Below, piece after piece: positions 43,400-52,655 of a DNA stretch of 64,000 nucleotides. A model generated the notes under the pieces. The model worked only from the letters and a program-made list of their open reading frames with translations, ran no database searches and was not told the DNA's origin. This DNA comes from Bacteroidota bacterium (GTDB lineage: Bacteria; Bacteroidota; Bacteroidia; Cytophagales; Cytophagaceae): contig JAEWAY010000010.1 of assembly GCA_023391415.1 (NCBI GenBank), positions 47,221-111,220 on the forward strand, in the 5' to 3' direction. The position numbers and the translations under genes were made by a program. The first letter of the stretch is position 1; every line of letters starts with the position of its first letter.

Positions 43400-45262
43400 T
43401 TATTTGTTGAGGTAAATCATCAGAATAGATATATCTGATGGATTCACTCCACTTATTCTTGACGCTTGTCCTAAGGTTTCCGGTTTTATTTTTTTTAGTT
43501 TTTCTCTCGCTTCCGCCCTTATGGTGCTTATTTCATCATAGTTTATGCTATCCTTGATCCGCAGATTTTCCAATGAGAGCATCTTCTTCGCCATTTGCTC
43601 TTCTTTTTCTATATATGTCTCGTATTTTATCTGGATATTGGCTTGCTCGATTACTTCAGGCGTATAGCTATTTTCTATATTTTGTGTTTGAATATGCAGT
43701 GGTAACAGATCTTCCAGTGATATATTCGGCCGTTTGATTAGGTTAAAGACGGAACTTTTTTCTCTGATTTCAGCCGATTCTTTATTTTGAAGAAATGAAT
43801 TAATCTGTTCCGGTACAAATTTTATTTCTTTGAGCGTTTCGATAAGCTCTTTTACTTCCTTTTTCTTTTTGAGAATATTGTCGTATCGTTTTTGGTCAGC
43901 CAAGCCAATATTGTATCCCTTTTCAGTAAGCCTTAAGTCCGCGTTGTCCTGCCTCAGAAGAATCCTGTATTCAGCTCTGGAGGTAAACATACGATAAGGT
44001 TCGTTGGTGCCTTTATTTATCAGATCGTCTATTAGTACACCTATATAGGCTTCTGATCGTGATAATACGAATGGCTCTTTATTATGGACTTTATTATGGG
44101 CGTTTATTCCCGCTATCAGTCCTTGAGCCGCCGCCTCTTCATATCCGGTGGTACCATTTATTTGACCCGCGAAAAAAAGATTTTCTACCAATTTGGTTTC
44201 AAGGGTATTTTTTAGCTGTGTCGGTGGGAAGAAATCGTATTCAATGGCGTAACCAGGGCGGAACAGTTTGGCGTTTTCAAAGCCAGGAATCAATCGTATC
44301 GCTTTGAATTGCACATCTTCGGGTAAAGATGTAGAAAATCCGTTTACATATACTTCCACTGTATTCCATCCTTCGGGTTCTACAAATATCTGATGTCTTT
44401 CCTTATCGGCGAATCGGTTTATCTTGTCTTCTACCGATGGACAATATCGAGGTCCAAGACCTTGAATTCTTCCCGTATACATTGGAGATTTATCGAAACC
44501 TGTCTTTAGAACTTCGTGTACTTCCGGATTGGTGTATGTGATAAAGCAACTTCGTTGCTGACTGATGGGGTCATTGTCGCTAAAAGAAAATTTCCTGGGT
44601 TTCTCATCTCCTTTTTGTTCTTCCATTTTGTTATAATCCAGGGTACGACCATCTACACGTGGAGGTGTACCGGTTTTCATTCTTCCCGATTCGAATCCAA
44701 GTTCTACAAGTTGCTCCGTTATACCTTTGGCGGCTCTCTCTCCGGCTCTCCCTCCACCAAATCTTTTTTCACCTATATGGATTATTCCATTCAGGAAGGT
44801 ACCATTGGTCAATACGATCGCTTTAGCGATTATATCTATTCCTATGGATGTTTTTATTCCTATGGCTTTACCGTTTTTAACAAGTAGCCCGGTAACCATT
44901 TCTTGCCAAAAGTCTACATTTGGAATTTTTTCAAGAGCCCATCTCCATTCTTCAGCAAATCGAAACCGATCGCTTTGAGCTCTTGGACTCCACATGGCGG
45001 GACCTTTTGACAGGTTGAGCATTCTGAATTGTATGGCTGTTTTGTCCGTGATAATACCGGACATACCACCTAAAGCGTCTATTTCTCGCACTATTTGTCC
45101 CTTGGCCACTCCACCCATGGCAGGATTACAGGACATTTGAGCGATAGTCTGCATATTCATAGTCGCCAACAAGACGGATGATCCCATATTGGCCGCCGCC
45201 GCCGCCGCTTCACAACCAGCATGACCTGCTCCTACTACGATTACATCATATTCTTTAAACAT
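43400..45262 (-). CDS. mnmG: tRNA uridine-5-carboxymethylaminomethyl modification enzyme MnmG (GidA)
   Basis: FAD-binding enzyme that, with MnmE, modifies the wobble uridine of several tRNAs. Start chosen at 45262, giving MFKEYDVIVVGAGHAGCEAA with the FAD dinucleotide motif GAGHAGCE at once; the frame extends to 45316 only because the parS-like site upstream happens to translate as MFHVEH. The 620-residue product has MNMQTIAQMSCNPAMGGVAK, the Cys-containing family block, and MFTSRAEYRILLRQDNADLR, and the C-terminal helical domain that contacts MnmE and tRNA. mnmG is often near the chromosomal origin, in keeping with the oriC and parS candidates here. Confidence 0.97.
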   Translation of the reverse strand: MFKEYDVIVVGAGHAGCEAAAAAANMGSSVLLATMNMQTIAQMSCNPAMGGVAKGQIVREIDALGGMSGIITDKTAIQFRMLNLSKGPAMWSPRAQSDRFRFAEEWRWALEKIPNVDFWQEMVTGLLVKNGKAIGIKTSIGIDIIAKAIVLTNGTFLNGIIHIGEKRFGGGRAGERAAKGITEQLVELGFESGRMKTGTPPRVDGRTLDYNKMEEQKGDEKPRKFSFSDNDPISQQRSCFITYTNPEVHEVLKTGFDKSPMYTGRIQGLGPRYCPSVEDKINRFADKERHQIFVEPEGWNTVEVYVNGFSTSLPEDVQFKAIRLIPGFENAKLFRPGYAIEYDFFPPTQLKNTLETKLVENLFFAGQINGTTGYEEAAAQGLIAGINAHNKVHNKEPFVLSRSEAYIGVLIDDLINKGTNEPYRMFTSRAEYRILLRQDNADLRLTEKGYNIGLADQKRYDNILKKKKEVKELIETLKEIKFVPEQINSFLQNKESAEIREKSSVFNLIKRPNISLEDLLPLHIQTQNIENSYTPEVIEQANIQIKYETYIEKEEQMAKKMLSLENLRIKDSINYDEISTIRAEAREKLKKIKPETLGQASRISGVNPSDISILMIYLNK

Positions 45263-45281
45263 ATATTTCTTAAATAAGAAA

Positions 45282-45297
45282 TGTTCCACGTGGAACA
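45282..45297. promoter_or_regulatory. parS: parS-like partition site, copy 1
   Basis: TGTTCCACGTGGAACA is a perfect 16-bp palindrome (18 bp with the flanking A and T) and fits the ParB-binding consensus GTTnCACGTGnAAC. It lies 19 bases before the chosen mnmG start. Within the region inspected, this sequence occurs only here and in the second copy. Confidence 0.75.
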
Positions 45298-45336
45298 TTG
45301 TATTTTTGGATTGCAAATTTTAGTATTGGTGGTGTA

Positions 45337-45352
45337 TGTTCCACGTGGAACA
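45337..45352. promoter_or_regulatory. parS: parS-like partition site, copy 2
   Basis: Identical TGTTCCACGTGGAACA, again with flanking A and T, centred 55 bp from copy 1 and abutting the stop codon of ybeY. Two copies so close together would allow ParB loading and spreading near the origin. Confidence 0.75.
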
Positions 45353-45778
45353 TTAGCGTAAGGCGAGATAATGTTCCTCTATCGCTCGCATTCGCTTTTC
45401 TTCATCCTGACTTTCGTCTTTATGTCCACAGAGGTGGAGAATTCCATGAATGATTACTCTATGTAGTTCGTTGGTAAAATCGGTGCCAATAGTATTGGCG
45501 TTTTCTTTTATACGATCGATGCTGATGAAAATATCTCCACTGATTTCATTATCGATTTCAGCGGTACTGAATGTGATAATATCTGTTAAGGTGTGGTGGT
45601 TGAGGTATTGGATATTTAGTTCCAATAGATAGGTGTCGGAGCAAAAAATGTAATTAAGGTCTCCTGGATTTTTATTTTCCAGTTCAATGGTTTTACGAAT
45701 CCAGGAGTTTATTTTTCTTTTATCTTTTAAGGTAAATTTGATATCCTCAGTAAAGTAATGAATGCTGCCTTTTTTCAT
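45353..45778 (-). CDS. ybeY: endoribonuclease YbeY, rRNA maturation factor
   Basis: Zinc-dependent endoribonuclease for 16S rRNA 3'-end maturation and ribosome quality control, 141 aa. The signature H-x3-H-x5-H is present as HGILHLCGHKDESQ, and DIITFSTAEIDNEISGDIFI is the usual preceding segment. The ATG overlaps the TAA of the upstream kinase gene (TAATG), so the two are translationally coupled. The stop codon directly adjoins the second parS-like site. Confidence 0.95.
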   Translation of the reverse strand: MKKGSIHYFTEDIKFTLKDKRKINSWIRKTIELENKNPGDLNYIFCSDTYLLELNIQYLNHHTLTDIITFSTAEIDNEISGDIFISIDRIKENANTIGTDFTNELHRVIIHGILHLCGHKDESQDEEKRMRAIEEHYLALR

Positions 45779-46197
45779 TAGGAAAAATAAAATGTAAGTT
45801 CCGTTTTTCTTCCTTCGTCGTAAAATTTTACTTCGTCAGACAGATGTTTCATCAGGAAGATACCTCTACCGCTAAGTTTGTTCAGATTTTCAGGTTCAGT
45901 TGGATCTGGCAGACTTTCGTATTCAAAACCATTTCCTTCGTCTTCTATTACAAACTTCATCAGGTTTTCTTCACAGACTACACTTAGCTTTACGTTCTTG
46001 TTTTTGTCACCCTGGTTGCCATGGTTGATGGCGTTGTTTACAGCTTCTGTGACAGCGACCATGATGTTTCCGTAGATATCGTCGTCGATATGAAATTTGT
46101 CCTTCACGTTGTCAATAAAACTTTCGACAATTCGGATGTTTTCACTTAGTGAAGGTATTTCAATTTTTAAAGCAGTCATTTCTTTCATTAAGGTCAT
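45778..46197 (-). CDS. RsbW-type anti-sigma factor kinase (HATPase)
   Basis: A 139-residue single-domain GHKL ATPase like RsbW/SpoIIAB, which phosphorylates an anti-sigma-factor antagonist or binds a sigma factor. The N box is AVTEAVNNAINHGNQGDKNK, the G1 box EDEGNGFEYESLPDPTE and the G2 box LSGRGIFLMKHLSDEV. No antagonist (STAS) or sigma gene is adjacent. It lies 19 bases after DUF4175 and overlaps ybeY by one base, so it belongs to that operon. An internal ATG 9 bases in is an alternative start. Confidence 0.88.
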   Translation of the reverse strand: MTLMKEMTALKIEIPSLSENIRIVESFIDNVKDKFHIDDDIYGNIMVAVTEAVNNAINHGNQGDKNKNVKLSVVCEENLMKFVIEDEGNGFEYESLPDPTEPENLNKLSGRGIFLMKHLSDEVKFYDEGRKTELTFYFS

Positions 46198-46216
46198 TGA
46201 TAATGCAATTTAAAAA

Positions 46217-49200
46217 TCATTTTCCAATTTTTTGAAAATATTCGTTTACCTCCTTCTTATAGTAAGGTGTAAGAGAAGGATTGACGGTTTTTAAAAGTTC
46301 AATTTGTTTTTCTTTTTCCTTTAAATATTTCTCAAAATCGGGGGGCATATCTCTGTTAATCTCTTTACCCTGATTGGATTCGCGCTCGTCGTCCGTATCC
46401 CGTTCCCTTAGGGATTTTTCAGCTTCCAAAAGCCTTGTCAATATTTCTTTCTGGCGTTGTAAAAGTTCTTGAGATATGTTTTTATTTACGAGATCCTTTT
46501 CGCTTTGTTCCATTTCTTTCAATATTTCTGAAAGCTCTTTGCCACTTTTATCCCCTCCCGGCGATTGCTTCTGAAGTTCTTTGAGCGCGTTGCGGATCAT
46601 TTCCTGTTGGGCGGCCATCTTAGCGATTTCTTTCGACATGTTTCCACCAGGATTGCCTCCTGGTTTATCGCCTTTTTTCATTTGTTCGATCTGCTGATTC
46701 AATTGCTTTTGTAAATCCCCCAATCCGGGCTTTTTGTTTTGGCCAGGCTTATTGCACATCTGAGAACCTCCTTGCATCTGGGCCAGTTGTTGCTGCATTT
46801 GTTTTAATACATCGTTCAGCATAAGGGCTAGATTGTTAACGGAGGTCATGGTGAATTGCTGATTTCCTGTGGCAAGGTCAGGACGACGATCCCGTATGTT
46901 TTTTATACTGGCGTCCATATGACGGTTCATCTCTCCTACTTCTCTTGTCACAAATGATTGGATTTGAAATACGCGTTCCGCTAACGCCATCAGACTATCT
47001 TCAATTATTTTGCTATCGTCCTTTAGCTTGAACTGTTTTTGCGACAATTCAATGTACCTGGGATCGGATTGATTTACCTTACGGAAATCTTTCATGAGAT
47101 CTTCCTGATCAAAGGATAGTTTGAGCAGATTGTCGAGTATAGCCCGAAGATCCTCCATGTTTTCTTCGGCTTGTTCCATACTCGTCTGGTTTTGCATCTG
47201 GGCCATTTTATCAGCCATTTCCCGCATTTTTTCCGCGGCGTCTTTTTGCGACTCGGAAGCGTTCTTGTTCTGATTCTTCCTTAACTGTTCCGTACCTTTT
47301 TGCTGCTTGCTTTTTATTTCTTCTTTGTCTTCGCCCATATCGCCCATGTCATTTTTGTTTTTCATGTCGTTATTGAGCTTTTCAAGGTCGTTTAGATCCT
47401 TTTCGATATTCTTAAATTCTTCATTGAGCTTTTCCTGTTTTTCAAGCAGTTCCTCCTTGTTGCTCTTCTTATCGTCCTTTGTCTCTTCGGAGAGTTCTTT
47501 TTGTTCTTTGCTCAGATCTTGAAGATCATTCTTTATTTCATTTAGTTTTTGCTCAAACTGGATTTGCTTGAACCATTCCAGAGTACGTTCCAGTTCATGA
47601 TGTATGGTGTTGTCTTTTTGTTTTATTTGCTCAAGTAGTTTTTGCAGTTCGTTTTTATCTATCTTGTCCTGCAGAAGTTTCTGCATTTCTTCATAAAGCT
47701 TCCTGGTTTCCTCGTCGAGCAATTCATCCATGAGCTTCTGCAACTGTTCCATCTTTTGCTTCAGATCTTCGTCAGGTTTGTTAAATTTTTCCTGTTTTTC
47801 ACTGAGACGATCGTATTCTTTTTTTAGCTCCTCAATTTCTTTCTTCAGTTCTTCATGCTTCCGAGTCAGTTCTTCCATGGCTTTTTTATCTTGCCAGTTG
47901 AGCTGGTTCTTTGTCTTGAGCCGGTTTTCGATATCTTCAATATCCTTTTTTAATTGTTTTGATTTGGATAAGGATTGGACGATGGATTGCTCCGCTGATT
48001 TAGCCGAGCTTTTCATTTCTTCCCGTATGGTTTCCTTGTCCGGAATCAAGAAGGAGAACGTTTTGGATTTGCTGCTTTTTGGCCCGTTTACTCCATCATT
48101 GTCCCATACGACAATATAATATTCCAGTTGTTGGTCAGGTTTCAGGTCGAATGAATCCAGAGGCCAGTTAATAATGAAATTTTCTGAGAGACTGTTATTA
48201 TTTATCTTGACAGGAAAGTTTTTGAAGAGTGTTTCTCTACTCTCCGATTTTTCATTGACGATCCTGTAAAACATGTTCAGCTTGCTCAGTCCGTAGTCGT
48301 CGGAAACGCTTCCTCCTACCGTTACATAATTGTAAAGAACGGAGTCCTTATAGGTTTCCGCGTTGATTTCGGGATATTGATCCGGTATTACGTTGATATG
48401 ATAGCTGATTTTATCCTTCGATCTTCCATATTTATTCTCAAGATCGAGATGATAGTCCAATGACTGGTTGATTTTTCGGGTAAAGGAAAAACGATTATTG
48501 GCGGAATTCATTTCCGCTGTTTCCACAGAGGGATCGCTAAACCGCACTATTATGTTTTCGACGTCCTCAGTTATAAAATTCCATTTCAGACGAGTTCCCT
48601 CGGGTATAGTCAGATGTCCAGCGTTGGAAAGTACCAAGGGGCTCTTGTTGAGGTACGCGGGGTATACAGCTTCGATGTCGAAGGTCTTGAGATTGGGCCT
48701 TGAGAATAGTCGCAGGATATAGTCAGGCGAGGTATAACCGGCCGCTTCGAAGTAGAATCGTTCGTCTTTTTGCAGGTTTTTGAACGTATGGGTATATACT
48801 CCGCTTTCGGATTTTATCAGTTTTATTTTCCGAGTACCGGACTGTATAAAGACCTGGGATGGAATCATACTACCGTCTACTTTGAGTTGAAGCACGAAGT
48901 CTTCATGGCGGTATCCGTTAAGTTCCTTGTTCTGAATTTCAAATGTAAACGGCGCCGGATAGCTGTACTCTTTATTGTAATTAATGATCCGCGCCGCGCT
49001 TTCCGTAAGCATTTCCGGAATAAAGATCAGGAGGACGAGAAAAATAGCCAATGGCACCCCCAGGTACCGCAGATAACGGTTATTTTCTTTATAATTGACC
49101 GCCTGGGTGAATGGAACGATGGACAGCTCCTTTGTTTTTTGGGAAATACTGGCCTGAATAAACAGATTGTCTTTCTGGTCAAGGGTGTTTAGCTGAAGCG

Positions 49201-49537
49201 TATTTAACAGTTTGTCGCTGACCTGAGGAAAGAATCGGCCGATTTCCTTCGCGGCTTGTTCGTTACTCATTTGCCTTCTTAAGGCGAACAGTTCGGCCAG
49301 TGGAATGATAATCCAACGCGACAGTCCTATGATGGTAAGTACAAGATATCCGCTAAGAAATACAAATCGGAATACAGAGTTGTACCGACCATAATATTCT
49401 ATTATGGATAGAATAAGATAAGCGGAAAAGGCTAACGCGAAAAAAAATATCAAGCCCTTCAACAGTCTGTTGAGGTAGTATTTTTTTTTGTATGCCTGAA
49501 GCTTATGAAGCAGGTCTGAAAACAACGCGTCCGACAT
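46217..49537 (-). CDS. DUF4175 family membrane protein with long coiled coil
   Basis: An 1106-residue protein of a Bacteroidota family. Two or three N-terminal membrane helices (about residues 25-85, GLIFFFALAFSAYLILSIIE, FVFLSGYLVLTIIGLSRWII; another near 155-175, VPLAIFLVLLIFI) precede Ig-like extracytoplasmic domains (about 200-500). From about residue 515 to 830 comes a very charged heptad region with many Lys/Glu/Gln (EELTRKHEELKKEIEELKKE), then a Met/Gln/Gly-rich part (KQMQQQLAQMQGGSQM). Family function unknown; the structure suggests an envelope-spanning mechanical or scaffolding role. First gene of the DUF4175-kinase-ybeY unit. Confidence 0.85.
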   Translation of the reverse strand: MSDALFSDLLHKLQAYKKKYYLNRLLKGLIFFFALAFSAYLILSIIEYYGRYNSVFRFVFLSGYLVLTIIGLSRWIIIPLAELFALRRQMSNEQAAKEIGRFFPQVSDKLLNTLQLNTLDQKDNLFIQASISQKTKELSIVPFTQAVNYKENNRYLRYLGVPLAIFLVLLIFIPEMLTESAARIINYNKEYSYPAPFTFEIQNKELNGYRHEDFVLQLKVDGSMIPSQVFIQSGTRKIKLIKSESGVYTHTFKNLQKDERFYFEAAGYTSPDYILRLFSRPNLKTFDIEAVYPAYLNKSPLVLSNAGHLTIPEGTRLKWNFITEDVENIIVRFSDPSVETAEMNSANNRFSFTRKINQSLDYHLDLENKYGRSKDKISYHINVIPDQYPEINAETYKDSVLYNYVTVGGSVSDDYGLSKLNMFYRIVNEKSESRETLFKNFPVKINNNSLSENFIINWPLDSFDLKPDQQLEYYIVVWDNDGVNGPKSSKSKTFSFLIPDKETIREEMKSSAKSAEQSIVQSLSKSKQLKKDIEDIENRLKTKNQLNWQDKKAMEELTRKHEELKKEIEELKKEYDRLSEKQEKFNKPDEDLKQKMEQLQKLMDELLDEETRKLYEEMQKLLQDKIDKNELQKLLEQIKQKDNTIHHELERTLEWFKQIQFEQKLNEIKNDLQDLSKEQKELSEETKDDKKSNKEELLEKQEKLNEEFKNIEKDLNDLEKLNNDMKNKNDMGDMGEDKEEIKSKQQKGTEQLRKNQNKNASESQKDAAEKMREMADKMAQMQNQTSMEQAEENMEDLRAILDNLLKLSFDQEDLMKDFRKVNQSDPRYIELSQKQFKLKDDSKIIEDSLMALAERVFQIQSFVTREVGEMNRHMDASIKNIRDRRPDLATGNQQFTMTSVNNLALMLNDVLKQMQQQLAQMQGGSQMCNKPGQNKKPGLGDLQKQLNQQIEQMKKGDKPGGNPGGNMSKEIAKMAAQQEMIRNALKELQKQSPGGDKSGKELSEILKEMEQSEKDLVNKNISQELLQRQKEILTRLLEAEKSLRERDTDDERESNQGKEINRDMPPDFEKYLKEKEKQIELLKTVNPSLTPYYKKEVNEYFQKIGK

Positions 49538-49568
49538 CAGACTGAAAACGTAGGTAGTTTATAAAATA

Positions 49569-49606
49569 TTATCCCGTACACCTATTAACAAAGATGCACG
49601 GGATAA
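49569..49606 (-). terminator. terminator of the peptide-binding protein gene
   Basis: TTATCCCGT (49569-49577) pairs with ACGGGATAA (49598-49606); on the minus strand ATATTTTATAAAC follows. It lies 30 bases after the stop codon of the gene at 49637. Confidence 0.55.
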
Positions 49607-49636
49607 GGTTTATTTGACTTTATATAAGGTTACCAC

Positions 49637-51388
49637 TTATTTGGAAGGTACAAGGTATACCTTGGAAAAGTCTCTATAGTTCATCGCGTTGCTATAGAAG
49701 TTACGTACATTTGGCTGAAGCATATTGTATCCTTCATCATACCATAACATAATAGCGGGCGCGTCCTGCATAAGTACATTTTCGGCTTCCAGGAAGTATT
49801 TGTATGTTTCTTCTTCCGATTTGGCGTTCAATCCTTTTTCGTATAATTCGTCAAATTTCGGATTCTTGTATCTCAGCATGTTTGGATAGGAGATCTGATT
49901 CGCGTCTTCCGGTACGGTTTTTCCATAGAACAACCACAGGAAGTTTTCAGGATGCGGATAATCGGCGATCCATCCTACTCTGAAGAATGTGGATTGTCCT
50001 GTAATCATTTTTTCTACCAGTTGCGCCTGAGGAATCAGGTTAAGCTCGATATCGATGTTAAGGTTGTCCTTTAGTTGCTTCTGTATCTCTTCAGCTACAG
50101 GTATGTTACGTTCACCATCCGCGTTGAGGTCAAGCACGATTTTTGGGAAGCCATTACCGTCCGGATAACCCGCCTTTTTTAGATAATATCTGGCCGAATC
50201 AAGGTTTTTGTTGTATCCTTTAATGGATTCGACATCGTATCCTTTTTCCTTAAAGACCGGAATCGGAGGAGTGATACCATGGTAACCCGGAGCGTATCCT
50301 TCACCGTTCAAAACAGCTTCAAGGATCTTCTTTCTGTCAATCGTGTATGAAAAGGCTTTACGAATATTTACGTCGCTAAACAATCCCTGATTCAGGAACG
50401 CGTAGATGTGCGTAGCCATTTCAGGAGTTCTCTGCATCTGGTATTTACCATAAACGCCTTTTTGTGAATTGGCTTCTTCCAGAATTTCAATGATATAGTC
50501 CGTAGGAAGTCTGTACATCAGATCCAGATTTCCTTTCTTAAACTCGAAAAGTTCCGTTTTTCTGTCCTGAATGAATTTGATTTTTATACCGTCGAGATAA
50601 GGAAGTTTGTTTCCTTCTTCATCGTACGCGTAGTAATTGTCGTTTTTCTTAAGAATAACAGAGGTATTTTCTTCGATGTGCTGAATGTGGAACGGTCCTG
50701 TACCGACAGCGTGTACTCTCATGTCCATTCCATATTTTTGGAACGCTTCTCTTGGGAAGATAAAGGTAAACGGGCGGGCGAGGTTGTACAGGAAGATGGA
50801 ATTTGGCTCAATGAGTGTAAACTTGATGGTATATTGATCGATTACCTCGATACCTTCTACCTCAAAGTCAGGCTTATTCCCATTGGCGGTGGCGGCGTAG
50901 TACTCATTGGCGCCTTTCAGAATATCCTTAAATACAGTAAATCCTTGATTGTTTGGATATTGAGTACAAAGAAGCGTAAAACAATATTTAATATCGTCGG
51001 CGGTAAGCTCCCTTCCTTTGCCATCTTCAAAGCAGGCGTCGTCGTGGAACATGACTCCTTTGCGAAGTTTGAAGGTATAGACTGTGTTGCTTGAATCTAC
51101 CGAATAATCTTCGGCAAGGCCTTTTACGAGTGTAAGATCCTGGGGATTAAATTTTAAAAGTCCGTCGTAAACCTGAGCGGCGATTCTGTAAGAAATGGCG
51201 TCGATCACGTGATGTGGAAACAGATTCTTGAAATAATCCGATTCATTGATGTTCAAAACTTGCCCATAGTACTTACCCCCCCTGGCTTCCCTGAGCTCCA
51301 GAGAGGCTCCCGTGCTACCTTCTCTCCCGGTATCACAGGATTGAAAAATTATTCCAGCGCACAGAAATGATAAAAATATTCTTTTCAT
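49637..51388 (-). CDS. ABC transporter substrate-binding lipoprotein (peptide/OppA family 5)
   Basis: Periplasmic binding protein of family 5 (OppA/DppA), 583 aa. A lipoprotein signal (MKRIFLSFLCAGIIFQSC) anchors it. The family signature lies at DLTLVKGLAEDYSVDSSNTV then YTFKLRKGVMFHDDACFEDG, followed by DIKYCFTLLC and later YPHPENFLWLFYGKTVPEDA. It should bind oligopeptides or related solutes for an ABC importer; no permease or ATPase gene is adjacent, so the partner is elsewhere. It has its own terminator. Confidence 0.92.
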   Translation of the reverse strand: MKRIFLSFLCAGIIFQSCDTGREGSTGASLELREARGGKYYGQVLNINESDYFKNLFPHHVIDAISYRIAAQVYDGLLKFNPQDLTLVKGLAEDYSVDSSNTVYTFKLRKGVMFHDDACFEDGKGRELTADDIKYCFTLLCTQYPNNQGFTVFKDILKGANEYYAATANGNKPDFEVEGIEVIDQYTIKFTLIEPNSIFLYNLARPFTFIFPREAFQKYGMDMRVHAVGTGPFHIQHIEENTSVILKKNDNYYAYDEEGNKLPYLDGIKIKFIQDRKTELFEFKKGNLDLMYRLPTDYIIEILEEANSQKGVYGKYQMQRTPEMATHIYAFLNQGLFSDVNIRKAFSYTIDRKKILEAVLNGEGYAPGYHGITPPIPVFKEKGYDVESIKGYNKNLDSARYYLKKAGYPDGNGFPKIVLDLNADGERNIPVAEEIQKQLKDNLNIDIELNLIPQAQLVEKMITGQSTFFRVGWIADYPHPENFLWLFYGKTVPEDANQISYPNMLRYKNPKFDELYEKGLNAKSEEETYKYFLEAENVLMQDAPAIMLWYDEGYNMLQPNVRNFYSNAMNYRDFSKVYLVPSK

Positions 51389-51489
51389 TATACCTGTTAT
51401 TATTTATTTGTCTTTGTAAAAATACGTTAATGTTGAAATTAAAAACAGCAATATAAAAACAATTTTCTTCAAAAAAAACTTTGCTTTTA

Positions 51490-52254
51490 TCAGGCTGTTA
51501 TCTCCAGCAATACGGGGCAATGATCGGAATGCATCGCTTCTTTCAGAATTACAGATCGTTGTAATCGGGGAAGCATAGTGTCCGTAACCGCGTGATAGTC
51601 AATTCGCCAACCAAGATTTTTGCCTCTCGCTCCAGCTCTGTAACTCCACCAGGTGTACTGATGGGGTTCCTGGTTGAAATGTCTGAACGCGTCGTGAAAG
51701 CCGGAATTAAACAACTTTTCCATCCATTCCCTTTCTTCCGGAAGGAAACCGGAGGATTTGGCGTTGGATTTTGGATTATGAATATCTATGGCCTTGTGAC
51801 ATATATTATAATCGCCACAAATAATCAGATTGGGAAGCTCTTTTTTCAGGTTGATAATGTACTCGTAGAAGTCATCCATCCATCCGAATTTAAAACTCTG
51901 TCTTTCATCTCCGCTTGAACCGGAAGGCATGTATACGTTTACCACAGAAAAAGTTTCAAAATCAAGTCGTAAAACTCTTCCTTCCACATCATATTTTTCA
52001 ATACCGCATCCTACGCATACCGACGCGGGAGTTACGCGGCTAAATATGGCCAGACCACTATATCCTTTCTTCTGGGCCGGATGCCAGTATACTTCATAAC
52101 CTGCCTGTTGAAACGGAGCAGGATCGATGTCCTGTGGCAAACATTTGATTTCCTGAAGGCATACTATGTCGGCGTCGGTAGCTATAAGCCATTCGCCAAA
52201 GCCTTTTTTAAGGGCGGAACGCAGTCCGTTTACGTTGTAAGTGATGATTTTCAT
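51490..52254 (-). CDS. xthA: exodeoxyribonuclease III
   Basis: AP endonuclease and 3'-5' exonuclease in base-excision repair, 254 aa. Start at 52254 gives MKIITYNVNGLRSALKKGF with the catalytic Asn; the frame extends to 52359 but that region belongs to the overlapping upstream gene. Metal and active-site residues are seen in CLQEIKCLPQD, NVYMPSGSSGDERQ, IICGDYNICH and the terminal HSDHCPVLLEI. Its ATG overlaps the stop of the upstream gene by four bases (ATGA), so the two are translationally coupled. Confidence 0.95.
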   Translation of the reverse strand: MKIITYNVNGLRSALKKGFGEWLIATDADIVCLQEIKCLPQDIDPAPFQQAGYEVYWHPAQKKGYSGLAIFSRVTPASVCVGCGIEKYDVEGRVLRLDFETFSVVNVYMPSGSSGDERQSFKFGWMDDFYEYIINLKKELPNLIICGDYNICHKAIDIHNPKSNAKSSGFLPEEREWMEKLFNSGFHDAFRHFNQEPHQYTWWSYRAGARGKNLGWRIDYHAVTDTMLPRLQRSVILKEAMHSDHCPVLLEITA

Positions 52255-52598
52255 AGTCCGACTTCGGAGAAATATTCGATAATATGAGCTTTCAGAAATT
52301 TTTCCTGTTCGAGTAAATCGAATTTCGGAAGATCCCGGACTTTTTTCCAATGCGGCCATCCTTCCTGATCGATTCCTTCCAGTTCATAATATCCTGAGTA
52401 ACTCAATACTTTACATATGCCGATATGCATCAGATCCTGTTTCTGTTCCTTGGTATATTTTTTTTTGCCCTTGCCGAGCTCTTGTATGCCAATCAGAAAA
52501 AGAATAACGTTGAGATCCGGTTTTTTTTTCGTCTCGCTGATAAACCGATACTCTATTTTCGCCCAGGCCTTTTCAAATTCGTCGCTTGATCGTTCCAT
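52251..52598 (-). CDS. conserved hypothetical protein of Bacteroidota
   Basis: A 115-residue soluble protein with the conserved core DLNVILFLIGIQELGKGKKK, YTKEQKQDLMHIGICKVLSY and YYELEGIDQEGWPHWKKVRD. I recognise it as a conserved, uncharacterised family in this phylum, with no domain of known function. It overlaps xthA by four bases and is preceded by a TAAATTTG promoter element 16 bases from its start, so it heads the operon. Confidence 0.75.
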   Translation of the reverse strand: MERSSDEFEKAWAKIEYRFISETKKKPDLNVILFLIGIQELGKGKKKYTKEQKQDLMHIGICKVLSYSGYYELEGIDQEGWPHWKKVRDLPKFDLLEQEKFLKAHIIEYFSEVGL

Positions 52599-52614
52599 TT
52601 CATTATAGAAACGA

Positions 52615-52622
52615 CAAATTTA
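52615..52622 (-). promoter_or_regulatory. possible -7 element of the hypothetical-xthA operon
   Basis: TAAATTTG on the minus strand, an exact TAnnTTTG match in a 57-base divergent gap shared with comF. No -33 TTTG at the ideal distance. Confidence 0.4.
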
Positions 52623-52655
52623 TATTATTTTGCGGCATTCATTCATTTTTTTACC

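Noticed and set aside
45263..45316. N-terminal extension of the mnmG frame (MQSKNTMFHVEH...)
   Set aside because: It translates the parS-like palindrome; MnmG proteins start at MFKEYDVIVVG or equivalent.
51205..51212. TCACGTGA inside the binding-protein gene as a third parS
   Set aside because: Only the central hexamer matches; the GTTnC...GnAAC flanks are missing and the site is within a conserved coding frame.
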